This document shows positions 22,860 to 34,555 of a stretch of 64,000 bases of DNA, one piece after another; within the stretch, counting starts at the first letter, position 1, and each line of letters begins with the position of its first letter. The translations under genes were made by a program, and so were the position numbers. The stretch is taken from the NCBI GenBank assembly GCA_037043455.1, contig JAWPHD010001419.1:1-64000 (forward strand), given 5' to 3'. Below the pieces are notes generated by a model. It was not told the origin of the DNA, made no database searches, and saw only the letters and a program-made list of their open reading frames with translations. This DNA is from Cyrtodaria siliqua. Lineage: Eukaryota > Mollusca > Bivalvia > Adapedonta > Hiatellidae.

Positions 22860-24440
22860 AGCTCCACTGATCAGAGATCAGCAGACTCTGATCAGCAGAG
22901 CTTATGCCGTGGTGCGGCGTTCGTCTGTCTGTCTGTAAACTTTTATTTGTAGCGACTACTCCTCTGAAAGTACTGGATGGATATTCATGAAACTTTACAG
23001 AAATATTCCCAATGAATGAAGTCTAGTTGATCCTAGCCAAAATTCATGTTGATGTGAAATCCAAGATGGCCGCCAAAGCAAAAAATATATTTTTAAAATA
23101 CAAGTTTGTAGCGACTACTTCTTGAGAACTATAAGTGATATTGATATGGGACTTTTTCTGAAATGATCAGCTTGACATCATATGATGTTGGTCCTTGTCA
23201 AAAACCGTTTTGATTCGACGTTAAACATGGCTGCCAGTGGCCATCTTTGTTTACATAGAGTTATATAGTAAAAACTTGTAGCGACTACCCCTCTAAAACT
23301 ACTTGGCGGATTTTCATGAAACTTTTCAGGAATGTTGCCCCTGATGTCTTATTGATCCTAGCAAAATCTCAGGTCGGCCGGAAATTCAAGATGGCCACCA
23401 CTGCTAAAAATAGATTTTTAAAAAATAAGTTTGTAGCGACTACTTCTTGACAACTTTAAGAGATATTGATATGGGACTTTTTCTAAAATGACCAGCATGA
23501 CATGGTGTTGGTCCTTGTCGAAAATAGTTTTGATTTGACATTAAACATGGCTGCCAGCGGCCATCTTTGTTTACATAGAGTTATATAATGAAAACTTGTA
23601 ACGACTACTCCTCTGCATCTACTTGAGGGATTTCCATGAAACTTCACAAGAATGTTGCTCTTGAAGATGTCTAATTGATCCAAGCAAAATTTCAGGTCGC
23701 CCGGAAATTCAAGATGGCCGCCACGTCTAAAAATAGATTTTTAAAAAATAAGTTTGTAGCGACTACTTCTTGAAAACTATAAGAGATGTTGATATGGGAC
23801 TTTTTCTAAAATTATTAGCATGACATGATGGTTATCTGAGTCGAACATTATTTTGATTCGACTTTAAACATGGCTGCCAGTGGCATCTTTGTTTACATAG
23901 AGTTATATAATGAAAACTTGTAGTGACTACTCCACTGAAACTACTTGACGGATTGTTATGAAACTTCACACGAATGTTGCCCTTGATGTCTAATTGATCC
24001 TAGCAAAATTTCAGGTCGGCCGGAAATTCAAGATGGCCACCATGGCTAAAAATAGATTTTTAAAAAATAAGTTTGTAGCGACTACTTCTTGAAAACTATA
24101 AGAGATATTGATATGGGACTTTTTCTTAAATGATCAGCATGGCATGATGGTTATAGCAGTCGAACATCATTTTGATTCAATGTTAAACATGGCTGTCAGC
24201 GGCCATCTTTGTTTACATAGAGTTATATAATGAAAACTTGTAGCGACTACTCTTCTGAAACTACTAGACGGATTTTCATGAAACTTCACAGGAAAGCTGC
24301 TCTTGATGTCTAATTGATCCAAGCAAAATTTCAGGTCGGCCGGAAATTCAAGATGGCCGCAACGGCTAAAAATAGATTTTCAAAAAGCAGGTTTGTATCG
24401 ACTACTTTCTGAAATCAAAATCAATCAGTAGAGCTTCAAG
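22860..24440 (+). repeat. Satellite S3: five units of about 320 bp, each a diverged dimer
   Basis: A head with GATCAGCAGAGCTTATG and (GTCT)n (22885-22940) leads into units starting at TTGTAGCGACTACYCCTCTG near 22947, 23276, 23596, 23916 and 24237. A second half-unit starts TTGTAGCGACTACTTCTTGA near 23105, 23430, 23752, 24072 and 24390. Each unit includes CAAGATGGCCGCCA and CATGGCTGCCAGYGGCCATC. The minus-strand open frames are not genes. Confidence 0.9.
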
Positions 24441-24635
24441 GTCATTGACCTCTTGTTATTTTCCGGTCACTAGGTCGGAGGTCAAGGTTGCGGTGCCCTT
24501 CACTATCAATACGATGTCCTATCAACAACTACAAACTTGATGGATCTAGGTCCTCCAACTTGAAAGGATGAATGGTTGCTCATGACCAGTACATCACCCT
24601 TATCCTTATTCATTTAAAGGTCAAGGTGCCAGTGA
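24441..24635. repeat. Satellite S2 fragment, left of an insertion
   Basis: S2 words (TCACTAGGTCGGAGGTCAAGG, split here only by changes, and CTCATGACCAGTACATC) run up to GTGCCAGTGA. They resume after the element at 24993. Confidence 0.7.
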
Positions 24636-24992
24636 CAGGGCTTTTTTACCTTATATAACAGAGGCCTGTAAAGGGCCTCTTCCCAACAGAAAATTGGACT
24701 GTTTTTTCCCAACTGTGGCAGAAATATTTCCCAATCGGAAAACAGCAGTTTCTCAGAATTTGAGAAAAAGCATGAATTCTGCAGTGTGTTTTTGGCTGCT
24801 ATGTAAATTCCGACTTGGAAAAGTTAATAATAATGGTAAATAATGGATGACAATATAAATAAAGTATATTAATGTCATATTTACTTAATTTATGAAACCT
24901 TGTATTTTTCCCAAATTGAGAAATAAGCGCGTTCTTTTCCCCCAAAATGGACAGGCCTGGGCCTCTTCCCAATTTTGTGGAAAAAAGCCCTG
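24636..24992. mobile_element. Non-autonomous TIR element (357 bp) nested in S2
   Basis: Termini are CAGGGCTTTTTTACC (24636-24650) and the near reverse complement ending AAAAAAGCCCTG (24981-24992). It splits an S2 unit: GTGA before, GGTGACCTTCACTATCAAAA after. The interior has CTTCCCAATTTTGTGG-like words. A diverged relative is at 34556-34888. The overlapping frames at 24885-25205 are not genes. Confidence 0.75.
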
Positions 24993-25204
24993 GGTGACCT
25001 TCACTATCAAAACGATCCCGGATCCAGAATATCTACATGCAGTCCGTACTTCCCATGGTATAATATATGTGTTATACCTTTTCTTGTTATATTTCTTTGT
25101 ATTACGCAATACCACCAACAAGCTACATTAATACAGCATGCATATCGACGTGGCTATCAAGAAGGATGTGAATGGTTTCAGTCACGTATGTATGGAACGC
25201 CATG
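24993..25204. other. S2 remnant and unique DNA
   Basis: The first 30 bases continue the interrupted S2 unit. The rest has no recognised feature. Confidence 0.4.
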
Positions 25205-25395
25205 ACTGTCTTATGATGTTGCCGATTAATATATGCAGTGCATTTGCCTTTATATGTGGTAGATATTTCATGATATGCAGTGCATTTTTAATTATATGGG
25301 GTAAATAAAATCTTTATATGTGGTAAAAAAGTATTCATATGCAGTAGATTAGTCATTATATGCGATATATAAGTCATTGTATGCAGTAGATATAG

Positions 25396-25550
25396 AGGAT
25401 CTGACATGAGTTGTCATTTCATACAAAATTGTAATAAACGAGTTCAGGAATTTTTTATTAAGTGAGCCTCTGGCGAGCTTAATAACAAATTCCTGGACGA
25501 GTTTAATACAATTTTGTATAAAAATGACAAAGAGTGTCAGATCCTTTTTA
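25396..25550. mobile_element. Long hairpin with about 65-bp arms
   Basis: GGATCTGACA at 25397 pairs with TGTCAGATCC near 25535-25544. The arms continue through ACAAAATTGTA and CAGGAATTTT to a short centre, GTGAGCCTCTGGCGAGC. It lies within the sequence inserted in the TATATGCAGT array. Confidence 0.7.
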
Positions 25551-25678
25551 TCACATGGCTCAAAAACGACAAGAAACTTGCAATTAAACCCAAACAATCA
25601 AACCAGAACGATACCTCCGACAGACAACAGCACGTGTATAAAGCACGTGCACGGCCGCCTTGTATTACACATGGTAAA

Positions 25679-25960
25679 TATTATACAATTATGGACTTTT
25701 CAGCTGTTATACATGATGTGATATGCACCAAAAAAATCATTATTGACCGAGGCGATGAAAAGTCCATAACTGTTTTATTATATAACCCTCAATTTACAAT
25801 TATATAAAACAGGTCAATATCAAAAAAACAATTATATAAAACAGGTCAATATCAAAAAAACAGGTCAATATCAAAAAAACAGGTCAATATCGCTAGATAT
25901 TTTTTCTAAAAAATTACTTTTTAGCCAATGAAAACGCGTCTATTTATAGGTTATATAATA
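25679..25960 (+). mobile_element. Hairpin element, copy with one arm deleted
   Basis: Nearly identical to 47716-48052 from ATTATACAATTATGG to TTATAGGTTATATAAT. One hairpin arm is missing: after GACCGAGGCGAT it jumps directly to GAAAAGTCCATAACTG. It includes four copies of AACAGGTCAATATC (25809-25895). The overlapping open frames are not genes. Confidence 0.85.
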
Positions 25961-26286
25961 AAAGGAAATAAGTAATGGGTATATTATACGGAATACAAGC
26001 AGTTCCATGTGATAAAAACCATTATATGCGGTCCAGTTATCGTTATATGTGGTGCATTTATTACTATATGCAGTAGTTTATCTAATATACGAGGACCTTT
26101 GAATATTACATGAAGTAGGTTTGTATTTATATGCAGTGCTTCTGTTGACTTTATAAGTGGTACAGATTTAAATATACGTGGTGGATACGTCTTTATATTC
26201 GGTGGTTTCAATTGCATTATATTCGGTACAAACGGCTTTATACGTGGTGCGTTTCTTATGATAGGCAGTGCTTTTTCTATTATATT

Positions 26287-26906
26287 GTAACAAAACAACA
26301 CAAACACTCAGTAGGTTGTACGTGTACTTTAATTTACCACGTTCTAAATGCTATCAATGTGTGAGAAAGAACTTCCCACCGAGTATCGCACGTTGAACAA
26401 CTCTTCCATGCCTGGTTCAAATCTCTCAAGTATACGTTGGGTTAAGACCCTCTTGCCGCGTATACGCGTATCAACTTCATTGTTGGGTTGAAGACTTTAC
26501 TTCTCACCTAGCTGCTTTTGAACCGAGCTTGGTTAAAGATCTCCCCCAAAGCATTCAGTTGACAGCTCTTTTATAGCAACTGGGAAGCTGATTTATAAGT
26601 AAACTAACTTTGTCAGTATAAAGTATTTAGTGATCACCGACATACTCTATAAATACATTATTCCATTGTGCAGAATGTTTACAAATTAATAATCTTGGCG
26701 ACCACTAATCACAATAAATCATTAAGTCTTTCATACTTGTCATAACTGTCCTTAACAGTCACATACTAGAATGTTCCATGTTACCAATGATATACAGTCA
26801 TGTAGTAAATATGTGCATATATTCATTCACTGACATGTATGGTTTACAACTAACTCTAACCATATTTATACATTTAACTAGCACGTTTAGACAATTATGT
26901 TACAAC
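26287..26906. mobile_element. Solo-LTR-like insertion, about 620 bp
   Basis: It starts TGTAACAAAAC and ends TTATGTTACAAC, giving short inverted TGTAACA/TGTTACA ends. The partner locus gives the empty site: TCTATTATATGCTGTGG is continuous there (reverse strand, near 42145) but split here. A CTTTTATAGC TATA-like box (26569) and AATAAA (26715) fit an LTR. An unrelated TIR element is the alternative. The target duplication is at most 2-3 bases by eye. Confidence 0.5.
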
Positions 26907-27975
26907 ATGCTGTGGTTTTTCATCATGGTGACGAGATCAATCGGAACACTCGTTTTCAGCTCTCTACTGGCCGAAGGCCAGCAGAGCTTATGGGATGACG
27001 AGTTGTCCGTCGTCTGTCCGTCGTCAGTCCGTTAACTTTTGCCCTGTGAACACTCTAGGGCCTTCATTATTAATCGGATCTTTACGAAACTTTGCCAGTG
27101 TCTTTATATCAATGAAAGCTCGGGCAAAATCGAAAACCAGCCAGATCGGATTATTTCACCGGAGTTATGGCCCTTGTTTTTTGCTGAAAATGTTTTGTAT
27201 TTTACCTCATTAAGACGATAGGGCTTTCATTGGCCAGATTTTAATGAAACTTTGCAGGGCTGATCAGTACCAAATATAGTTATGTATATCGTCACCGTGT
27301 TCCAGTTGAATAATTTATGGCACTCTTATGGCCCTTTAATACACAAATTGTGTCCGGACTTTATTTTCCTGAACCCCTGTTGTAGGGATGATCAGTACCA
27401 GGCCTAGAGGTGCATATCATCACTATGTTCCGATTGATAGATTTTTGGCTTTATCTGGACTCTTGGCTGGATTTCAACGATTCTTTGCAGAGAAGATCAG
27501 TACCAAGCCTAGTTATGCATGTCATCGCCGTATTGCGGTTGAAATCGTTTTGGCTAAGTTATGGCCCTTCAAATGTTTTAATAGACGAATTGTGTCCGGA
27601 CTACGTTCTCCTGAACACCTTACCGGATTTCAGTGAAACTTTGCAGGGATGATCAGTACCAGGCCGTGTTGTGCATGTCATCGCCGTGTTCCGGTTGAAT
27701 GCTTTTTGCGGAGTTATAGCCCTTTAAAGATTTTGATACACAAACTTTATCCGAATTTCAACGAATTTTAGCAGGGATGATGAGTACCAAGCCTAGTTGC
27801 GCCTATCATCGCTGTGTTCTGGTTGAATGATATACCAAAACTTTATCCAGACAATTTTTCCTGAACCCCTGGCTGGATTTCAGTGAAACTTGGCAGGAAT
27901 GATCAGTAGCCTAGTTGCGCATGTTGCTGTCGTGTTCCCCATCAAAGACTCCATATAGCCAGTAGAACGGGGTCT
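26907..27975 (+). repeat. Satellite S4 array with the AGAGCTTATGGGATGACGAG head
   Basis: The edge CGAGATCAATCGGAACACTC leads to GGCCGAAGGCCAGCAGAGCT, a (GTC)n tract and GTTAACTTTTGCCC. About six diverged units of roughly 150-170 bases follow, with GATGATCAGTACCAAGCCTA, CATCGCCGTGTTCCGGTTGA, GTTATGGCCCTT and GAAACTTTGCAGGG. The same head, inverted, terminates the array at 42030-42134. The 72-85-codon frames are not genes. Confidence 0.85.
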
Positions 27976-28339
27976 CTTGTTCAAGACATGTTACGATTTA
28001 GACTGCTACACCGCGTTTAAATATAAACGACTGTACACTACTTCATGGGCATGCCACGTTTCACTCAAACAAGCCTCAGTCACAGGCCGATTTTAGAAAC
28101 GGTAAACTTGATAATACGAAAAGCTCATTTCAATTGCGATCATGACCAAGCGTCTGATCTACGTTCTATAAAAAGATCTAAACATTCGCAACATCTCGTA
28201 CACTGCTTCGAAGCCATTCGCAACATCTCGTACACTGCTACGCAGCATTCGAAGGTTTACATTTTTCTCATGCCATTATCGTTTTTGTATTAATAAATTA
28301 TCAATAAATTATCAATTGAACATGGTAGATTTTGTAACT
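27976..28339. other. No gene recognised; short local repeats
   Basis: CGCAACATCTCGTACACTGCT occurs twice at 28188-28237 in near-identical form, and CAGCATTCGAAGGTTTACAT is echoed near 28890-28920. Confidence 0.4.
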
Positions 28340-28800
28340 TTGAAATCTATGGACATACCATTTATGTAATAACCATTCTCTTGGAGATGAATTCCATAAT
28401 ATTTTTAATTGTCAATATTTTGTTCTAGATAAAAAAAAGTATATTGCTAGGAACTTTCTACTAAACCCCAACACTTTAAATTTTGAGAAACTTTTCCAAA
28501 ATGAAAATAAGAATCATCTTGTGAAATTAGCTATTATTGTTAAAAAAATAATGCAAGCTTTAAATTAGTTTTGCCATCTTCCTCTCAAAGGTTTTTCTTC
28601 TTACATCGACTTTAATGTAAATTAAACAAAATTTGTCTCGTTTATAATGCTCATGTAATCTGTTACAATTTAATTTTCTAGTCATATATTTTTGTGTTAA
28701 ACTGTTTTCCTGTTTGTTGTATTAATAATTTGTTTGTATTTGTTGTTGTTATTCATGTATATGCTGATTCCCATAAAGGGATTCATGAATAAAACTTGAT
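28340..28800 (+). mobile_element. LINE 3' end (non-LTR retrotransposon fragment)
   Basis: A frame to the stop at 28566-28568 encodes a Cys-Asn-Asn-His-Ser-Leu-Gly-Asp-Glu-Phe-His segment followed by Asn-Cys, a Lys-Lys-Tyr-Ile stretch, Asn-Pro-Asn-Thr-Leu, and a helical tail. In my experience this is the C-terminus of CR1- or Jockey-type reverse transcriptase polyproteins, where this region holds a Cys-x-x-His-type knuckle. The reverse transcriptase core is absent. A UTR of about 230 bases follows, ending GATTCATGAATAAAACTTG. This is a 5'-truncated dead copy. Confidence 0.75.
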
Positions 28801-29108
28801 TACGTCATCGCGCCTTAGATTCCCGATATACACACGAGACGGGTTCCCGAAAAATGACGGGATTGGCCGAGCGTTCACGATTGCTTCGCAGCATTACTCG
28901 AATGCAAATCGAAGGTTTCCATATTGGTTACGTCATGGCGTCTTAGATTCTCGCCAAAACAAATTGGAATTCAAAATTATCATCCAAATTTTACAATGTC
29001 ATTCATCCGATTGCTCTATCAGTAGTTCATTTACATGAAAGCAGTGAAAGTAGTGATAAAACCTTCATCTGCATTGTAAAAAACAAACATCCAACGCAAC
29101 TTATACAT
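28801..29108. other. No gene recognised
   Basis: Contains GATATACACACGAGACGGGT, similar to GATATACACACGAGGAGGG near 36368. Both lie close to the two CATATG arrays. Confidence 0.4.
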
Positions 29109-29345
29109 AGGCAAACTTGCCACATATGAAACTCATATGAAAGGATATTCATATGAAATTCATATGAAAATCATATGAGAATCATATGAAAATTGTTTCA
29201 TATGATTCTCATATGAAACATTTCATATGAAAATTATATGAAAGGTATCATATGACAATCATATGGAACAATTATCATATGAATATCATATGCAATTTAG
29301 TTCATATGATAATCATATGATTCTCATATGAGAATCATATGAAAT
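29109..29345. repeat. CATATG palindromic-word array, left copy
   Basis: About 20 CATATG hexamers spaced 8-20 bases apart, mostly inside TTCATATGAA or ATCATATGAT. The array starts at a small hairpin, GGCAAACTTGCC (29110-29121), directly followed by ACATATGA. The inverted partner is at 35973-36248. Confidence 0.9.
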
Positions 29346-29460
29346 GTTAAGCAATAATATTTGTAAATTATGACATATATAAAGGTCGTGTAAAGTGTCA
29401 CACAGTAGTCTTGATTCTTTAAATATCGCGATGTGTCATTAGTTTTCTACATATAAGTTC

Positions 29461-30588
29461 CAGGGGCGTAGCGTGGCATACTCCCTTACTCCCGGGAGTA
29501 ACTTGGAAAAAAAATACCATAAAAGAATCTCCCATTTGGAGTATGTTGAAAACAGGCTACGCTCCTAATAACAGGTTGCACAATTATTAATTATTAGACT
29601 ATGTCTTAACTATTTGTTTTGCATAGTACTAACTGTTGATTGTATTGTATATTTAAACATATGGAAGAATAACAAAGAAAAAAAAATTGGTGGCGGGTGG
29701 GAGATGGTGGAGTGGATTGATCAAATTGTATGTTGGAGTGGGGGAGTGGAGGTATCCCAGGGTGGTATTAAGAGAGAGTCTAGAGTATGTTTTGCCATGG
29801 CCACCCCAATAGTGTTGACCTCCCCCACCCAACCACATACACAAACACCTATACCTACCAACAATCTTATTATTTTCTAAAATGTTTATGATAAAGCGTA
29901 AAAAAGAAGAAGAAAAGGTTCTAGATCTACAAACGTATTATTGAAGATAAATGTTCAGTTGCAACCCCCTCCCACCCCTACACTCCACTACTGCCCCCAC
30001 CCCCACCCCACCCCGTCACTCTCACTTTGTTCCCAGTCATACGTCAATGACTTTATTACTTTTTGTGTTTTTCACGGTCACTTATTTAGGGGGTATTCTA
30101 ATGCCCCCACCCACCCTGCCGTCATGGCTGCTACGCTCCTTATTATCTTCAATTACGAGTTTGACGTAATCAAGTCAGATTGTGACGCGATCATATCGGC
30201 GCGTGCAGAAAAACGTCCACGATAAAATAGAACGCAGTCGCAGCCGTCAACAAGTCAGACTGTTATTTCACATGCTTTTCCACAAGGATACTGTACATCT
30301 TTATCACTTTTATAGAAGTAAGTATTGTGTGTTCTTTCCTAACTACACTTGACACAGTAACTGGAACTCACAGAATCGGACAATACGGTAGAATATTTTT
30401 TGGCAGTCATGGCTCTTTAAACTTCTTCAAATGTATTTTTGACTGGTCAGCTCCTACATGCTTCTTCCGATTGTATTTCATATGTATACCCCTTTATTCA
30501 GGGAGCATCCATCTTGTTTTTATTTTATTTGTGCAGTGTGTAGATCTACGCAGCTGCTTACTATTATGTACATGTAGCTACGCCCCTG
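29461..30588. mobile_element. hAT-like non-autonomous TIR element, 1.13 kb
   Basis: A perfect 12-base TIR: CAGGGGCGTAGC at 29461-29472 and GCTACGCCCCTG at 30577-30588. GCTACGCTCC recurs internally at about 29561 and 30130, suggesting nested or rearranged ends. CAGGGGCG-type ends are known for animal hAT families. No clear 8-bp target duplication and no transposase frame were seen. The interior has C-rich tracts near 29970-30020. Confidence 0.65.
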
Positions 30589-31289
30589 AGTTTGTTAGGT
30601 AGACTGTTGCTCAGTCATACTTAGTAAGTTACTGTCATCTTACATTGTATAAATATGTCACGGATACAAAACAACCAATCATCGCGATCAATTGTTCCAA
30701 TATATTATTAATTACACAATACATGTATTTTAAATTTTAGTACATCACATACGCTACACGAGTAACATATTTAGGAAATGTATTTATCCGAATTGGTGAT
30801 TACGGCATCTGGGCTGCGGCATTGTTTATATTTTATTCTGCAAGGTCTTGAGAAATTGTGTACAACATTCTCTGATTGACCACTCTATCAAACAGAAAAC
30901 AAATTCAGAGAACGTGTTTAATACAAATTCAAACTGTAAACAATGCATGACAGGTTTAAACAAGCGTTTGCCTGATTCAGTTCAGTCAGTTCTTCTTGAC
31001 ACTATTTGTTCATATCCATAACAATGGCTTGTTTAAAATGCTAATTGTGGTAATATGATATTACTAGAAATGTACATATATTTATCACATAACATGCGGT
31101 GTGGGAGTGTAATAACACCAGTCAATATTTTCGATTATCCACTATAGTGGTATAACATAACGTTATTATTGTCATGGACGTCACGTTAATGTACCTGTTT
31201 TGACGTAATGGGACGTTATAAGTTATGTGATAAATAGAATCTAACATTCAAGAGCCTCGCATTATATCATTTTGCCAACTCGTTTAATA
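30589..31289. other. No feature recognised
   Basis: AT-rich DNA without a credible open frame. Confidence 0.5.
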
Positions 31290-31304
31290 AATTCAATAAT
31301 GAAT

Positions 31305-31620
31305 TGAATGTTGTTTAACGGCTCATCAACACAGTATAGGTTATTTAGAGCCGCCCCAGAGAGAGGGGAAGGATACATAGGAATCCGGGAACCTGCCCTA
31401 CTCTTATTATCGAATAGATTCCTATGGTTCTTTAACGTGCTCGGAGGATAGACCGATACACGAGACCGCCCGGTTTACGTCCCCATCCGACGGACAAGGC
31501 TAAGGAAAAGTGTCTTGCCCAAGAACACACCGACGGAACTCAGTGGCACCACGGAGGATTGAACCCGGGGCCTCCGGTTACAAATCCGCCGCGCTACCGA
31601 CTGCACCACGCCAGCCCTCT
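31305..31620 (-). mobile_element. tRNA-derived SINE with perfect 15-bp target duplications
   Basis: On the minus strand the head reads GGCGTGGTGCAGTCGGTAGC (A box) and CCCGGGTTCAATCC (B box). The body has TTCTTGGGCAAGACACTTTT, GGATGGGGACGTAAACCGGG and ACGTTAAAGAACC, and the tail has GAGCCGTTAAACAACATTCA. The direct repeat AATTCAATAATGAAT occurs at 31290-31304 and 31621-31635, immediately at both ends. This is a well-preserved insertion. A diverged second copy is at 48085-48410. Confidence 0.92.
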
Positions 31621-31869
31621 AATTCAATAATGAATGAGATCCTCTATATATATTTTTTTTATTTAAAAAACTTTCTTGCTCGCATCACATTTCTACTTTC
31701 AGTATGTTGGGCCTTTGCTATTGCAAGTGGCAAGTGTGTTCTGTGGGTTGGTCAAAGACTCCGTGCAAAATGGAGCTGTCAGCTGGAGCATTACTACACT
31801 ATACAGAGTTGGAGACCCAGTTTCAATATTTTGGGTTCACCAGAAACTGACGTTTAGTAAGTACATGCA

Positions 31870-32610
31870 TTCGTTTTTTTGCTTAGGCCAAAAAAAAAAT
31901 AGGTGTGTTTCCTATTGCATGCTCTAAAAAAATAGGGTAGGTCGGTAGGCATTTTCTTTTTTCTTTGTTTTTTTTTGGAACAAGATATTGTGAGATTCTA
32001 CATGCATTTAGCTCATAAACCCCATACAAGTTGATGATATTAAGTTTCTCTGTGATATCAGTTTACCTCGATATATTGTGACAAATCAGGCAAAAAAAAA
32101 AATGGTTTGTTTCCGTTAACGGATTAAAAAAAAATAAGGTAGGTAGGTAGGCAATTTTTTTTATTTTATTATTATTAATGTCCCTATTATTGCTAATGAA
32201 AAAAACTTTTAATATGATAAAAAGTACTGGGGAAGGTATTAATACCTAGATATTACATGGTTATGGCCCTTTTTCAATATTTGGTAATGTACAGTGGAAA
32301 CCCCGGAGGTCGTGAGTTCAAATCTCACTGGAGGAATATTTTTTTATTTTTTATCTCCGTAAGAAACATTGGTTCAACTTGTTAGTATTATTTATTTATT
32401 TTTAATTTTTTTAAAAACAAATTTTAATATTTTTTTTAAATATTTTTTTTTAATATTTTCGGTCGAGTTAGCGGAAACAACCCCCTTTTTTTATGCCTCA
32501 TTGTTCAGAACATTTTTTTTTTTTTTTTTTTTTGCATAAAATGTTTTAGGGTAGGCCCCTTAAAAATAGGGTCGGTCGAGCAACCAGAAACACAGGTATT
32601 TTTTTCTCAT
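31870..32610. repeat. A/T-homopolymer-rich intronic repeat
   Basis: GGCCAAAAAAAAAATAGGTG and AAAAATAGGGTAGGTCGGTA near 31884-31949 recur in related form near 32090-32150. An inverted relative lies at 32550-32600 (GGGTCGGTCGAGCAACCAGA). A similar GACCTACCCTACCTACC patch lies at 20404. This is probably a dispersed repeat with poorly defined ends. Confidence 0.45.
32308..32335 (+). pseudogene. Orphan tRNA T-arm
   Basis: GTGAGTTCAAATCTCAC forms a perfect five-base-pair T stem with the loop TTCAAAT. No matching D arm or acceptor stem lies upstream, so it is a tRNA or SINE relic inside the A/T-rich repeat. Confidence 0.4.
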
Positions 32611-34555
32611 TAAATACCCAGATGGTTCCGCCTATTCCGAATAGGACTTGGACCGGTTACATGTTGGGGCAGAAAGGACATAATGATCTTTTCCAAATTT
32701 AGATTAAATTAATGTTTTCTGGTTCATATTATTTAGTGTCAATTCTAATATGTAGACGAGAGGTATACAGTAATGGTTCACCCCCACCCCCACCGTGGAA
32801 AAAGTGGGTGGTCTGTCTTCACAACTAAACATCGACCAGTCTATTATATAGCCTAAAATGTGCTGAAAATGACCTAAAACACAATTTAACTAACATATTT
32901 GGTGGTTATTGTTTTTTAAACAAAGTTATTATTAATATTTATCGGTTTATCTTAATTTATTTTTGCTACTCGGCAGAGATTCTAAAAATAAATCCCTACC
33001 TTCCCTTTTTTCAAAGCTTAAGGGAAACACAGTGTATTTTTGTTTGGCCTTTAAGTACTGAAACAGCTTTAGCATATTATCTCAATCTATCTGTTAAAAA
33101 CAGGTTACTATCTACAACTGTATAGGGTATAGTTTAAATATTTATTGCACATGACTGATGTATTGATATGCACCAATTTTACTTTCAGAAAATGTGTACA
33201 GTATGGATGATGAGGGTGCCCCATAAAACTTTGTTTGGATACATTCAACCTTGTTTGGATACCAACTTACCAAGTACAGTAATGTGCCACCAGGTAAGTT
33301 TAGATTAAAAGTTTCTGACCTTGATATTCACATTAAATGTTATTTTTGATTATGCCGTGGTAGGGAGTTTTAATATTTGAAAGTACTAAAGGGAATTGCA
33401 TGAAACTTAAAACACATATACTTTATACAATGAGAAGGTGTGTTGTGTCCAATAATCGAACCAGTACCTCAAAGTTCAAGATTTCACTTGGAGGACAAAT
33501 AAATTTTTCTGGGGCATTTGTCACTTACTACTAGTTCACTTTTATTGCTGAACCTGTTTTAATCCGTTTAAATACAGGGCCTAGTTTGGTGAAGACATGA
33601 ACAGATTATAGAAAAAGTTAAGATTAAACATGACTGAACAAACTGACCTGAGCTATGATTTTGACCTTTATATATGGCAAAGGTCACATGAAATGTAAAT
33701 ATAGAAAGATTGAGGAAATTATATGAGGAAATGAAAAAGTTACAGCTATTATGTTTTTGTGACAGCCGAGATCGTACATGTGATCCCTATATATTGTTAT
33801 GAAAAACTATGCGTGTAATACCTGAAAGAAGTATATTGTGTACATAAATAAGTTTACTAGTGTTGCTCATTTAATAAGGCAGGATACAAATAAAATAAAA
33901 GTCCTTTTAAATGCACGAACATTTGACAAAAAGGTCAAGTAAAAGACTGTTGAGGTTGGTGATCTTTAATATCTACCCCGCCTCACTAATCGTTTGGATT
34001 AGAAAACCCCAACCATAAATAATAAAGGTTAGAGGTTACAAGTGTATCTATGTTTCAGGCTTATTTGAAATCACAGAGGTGGTGTGTCAAGGGAAGTGTG
34101 GAACAGATTATTACGCAAGACGTATTACAGGAATCCAGTACAACATGATACTAGGTGGGTTTAATCATTGGCAATATTCACAATATTTCTCTTCGGTTTT
34201 AAGGTGTTATGGTAAAGTACAGACACTTTTTCATCATTAAAAAATTAAGTTCTGAGGGTTAAATCATTTAAGGTACTACTTGTGACATTGGTTATTTTTG
34301 CCCGAGTTATATTGAGATCATGTGAACTATTACCCAAGGCCAAAAGTAGAGATCCCTTGGTGATCTTTTAAGTCCCCCTACCTTCGGTCGTGGGCAATAG
34401 TTCACACAATCTTTTCATGCAGTGGAGGCAAATAGTTCTACTATGGTAAGCCATTCAACTACTTTATTATAAGCCGTCATATACCGGTAGTCAAAATTAT
34501 TGACCGGTCATTTATATATATTATACAAAATAATGTATACTACTTCAAATACATG

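Larger units (their letters stand above)
25205..26286. repeat. TATATGCAGTG word array, interrupted (locus 1)
   Basis: The array is 25205-25380 plus 26020-26286. Words TATATGCAGT, TATATGTGGT and variants recur every 15-30 bases. One end is TCTTATGATGTTGCCGATTA (25209-25228). It matches the uninterrupted array at 42135-42580 in inverted orientation, which reads straight across the 25380-26020 gap. The gap holds two hairpin structures described separately. Confidence 0.85.

Noticed and set aside
29109..29345. Regularly spaced repeats that could suggest a CRISPR array
   Set aside because: Spacers are 2-14 bases and variable, the repeats are 6-10-base palindromes, and the surroundings are eukaryotic.
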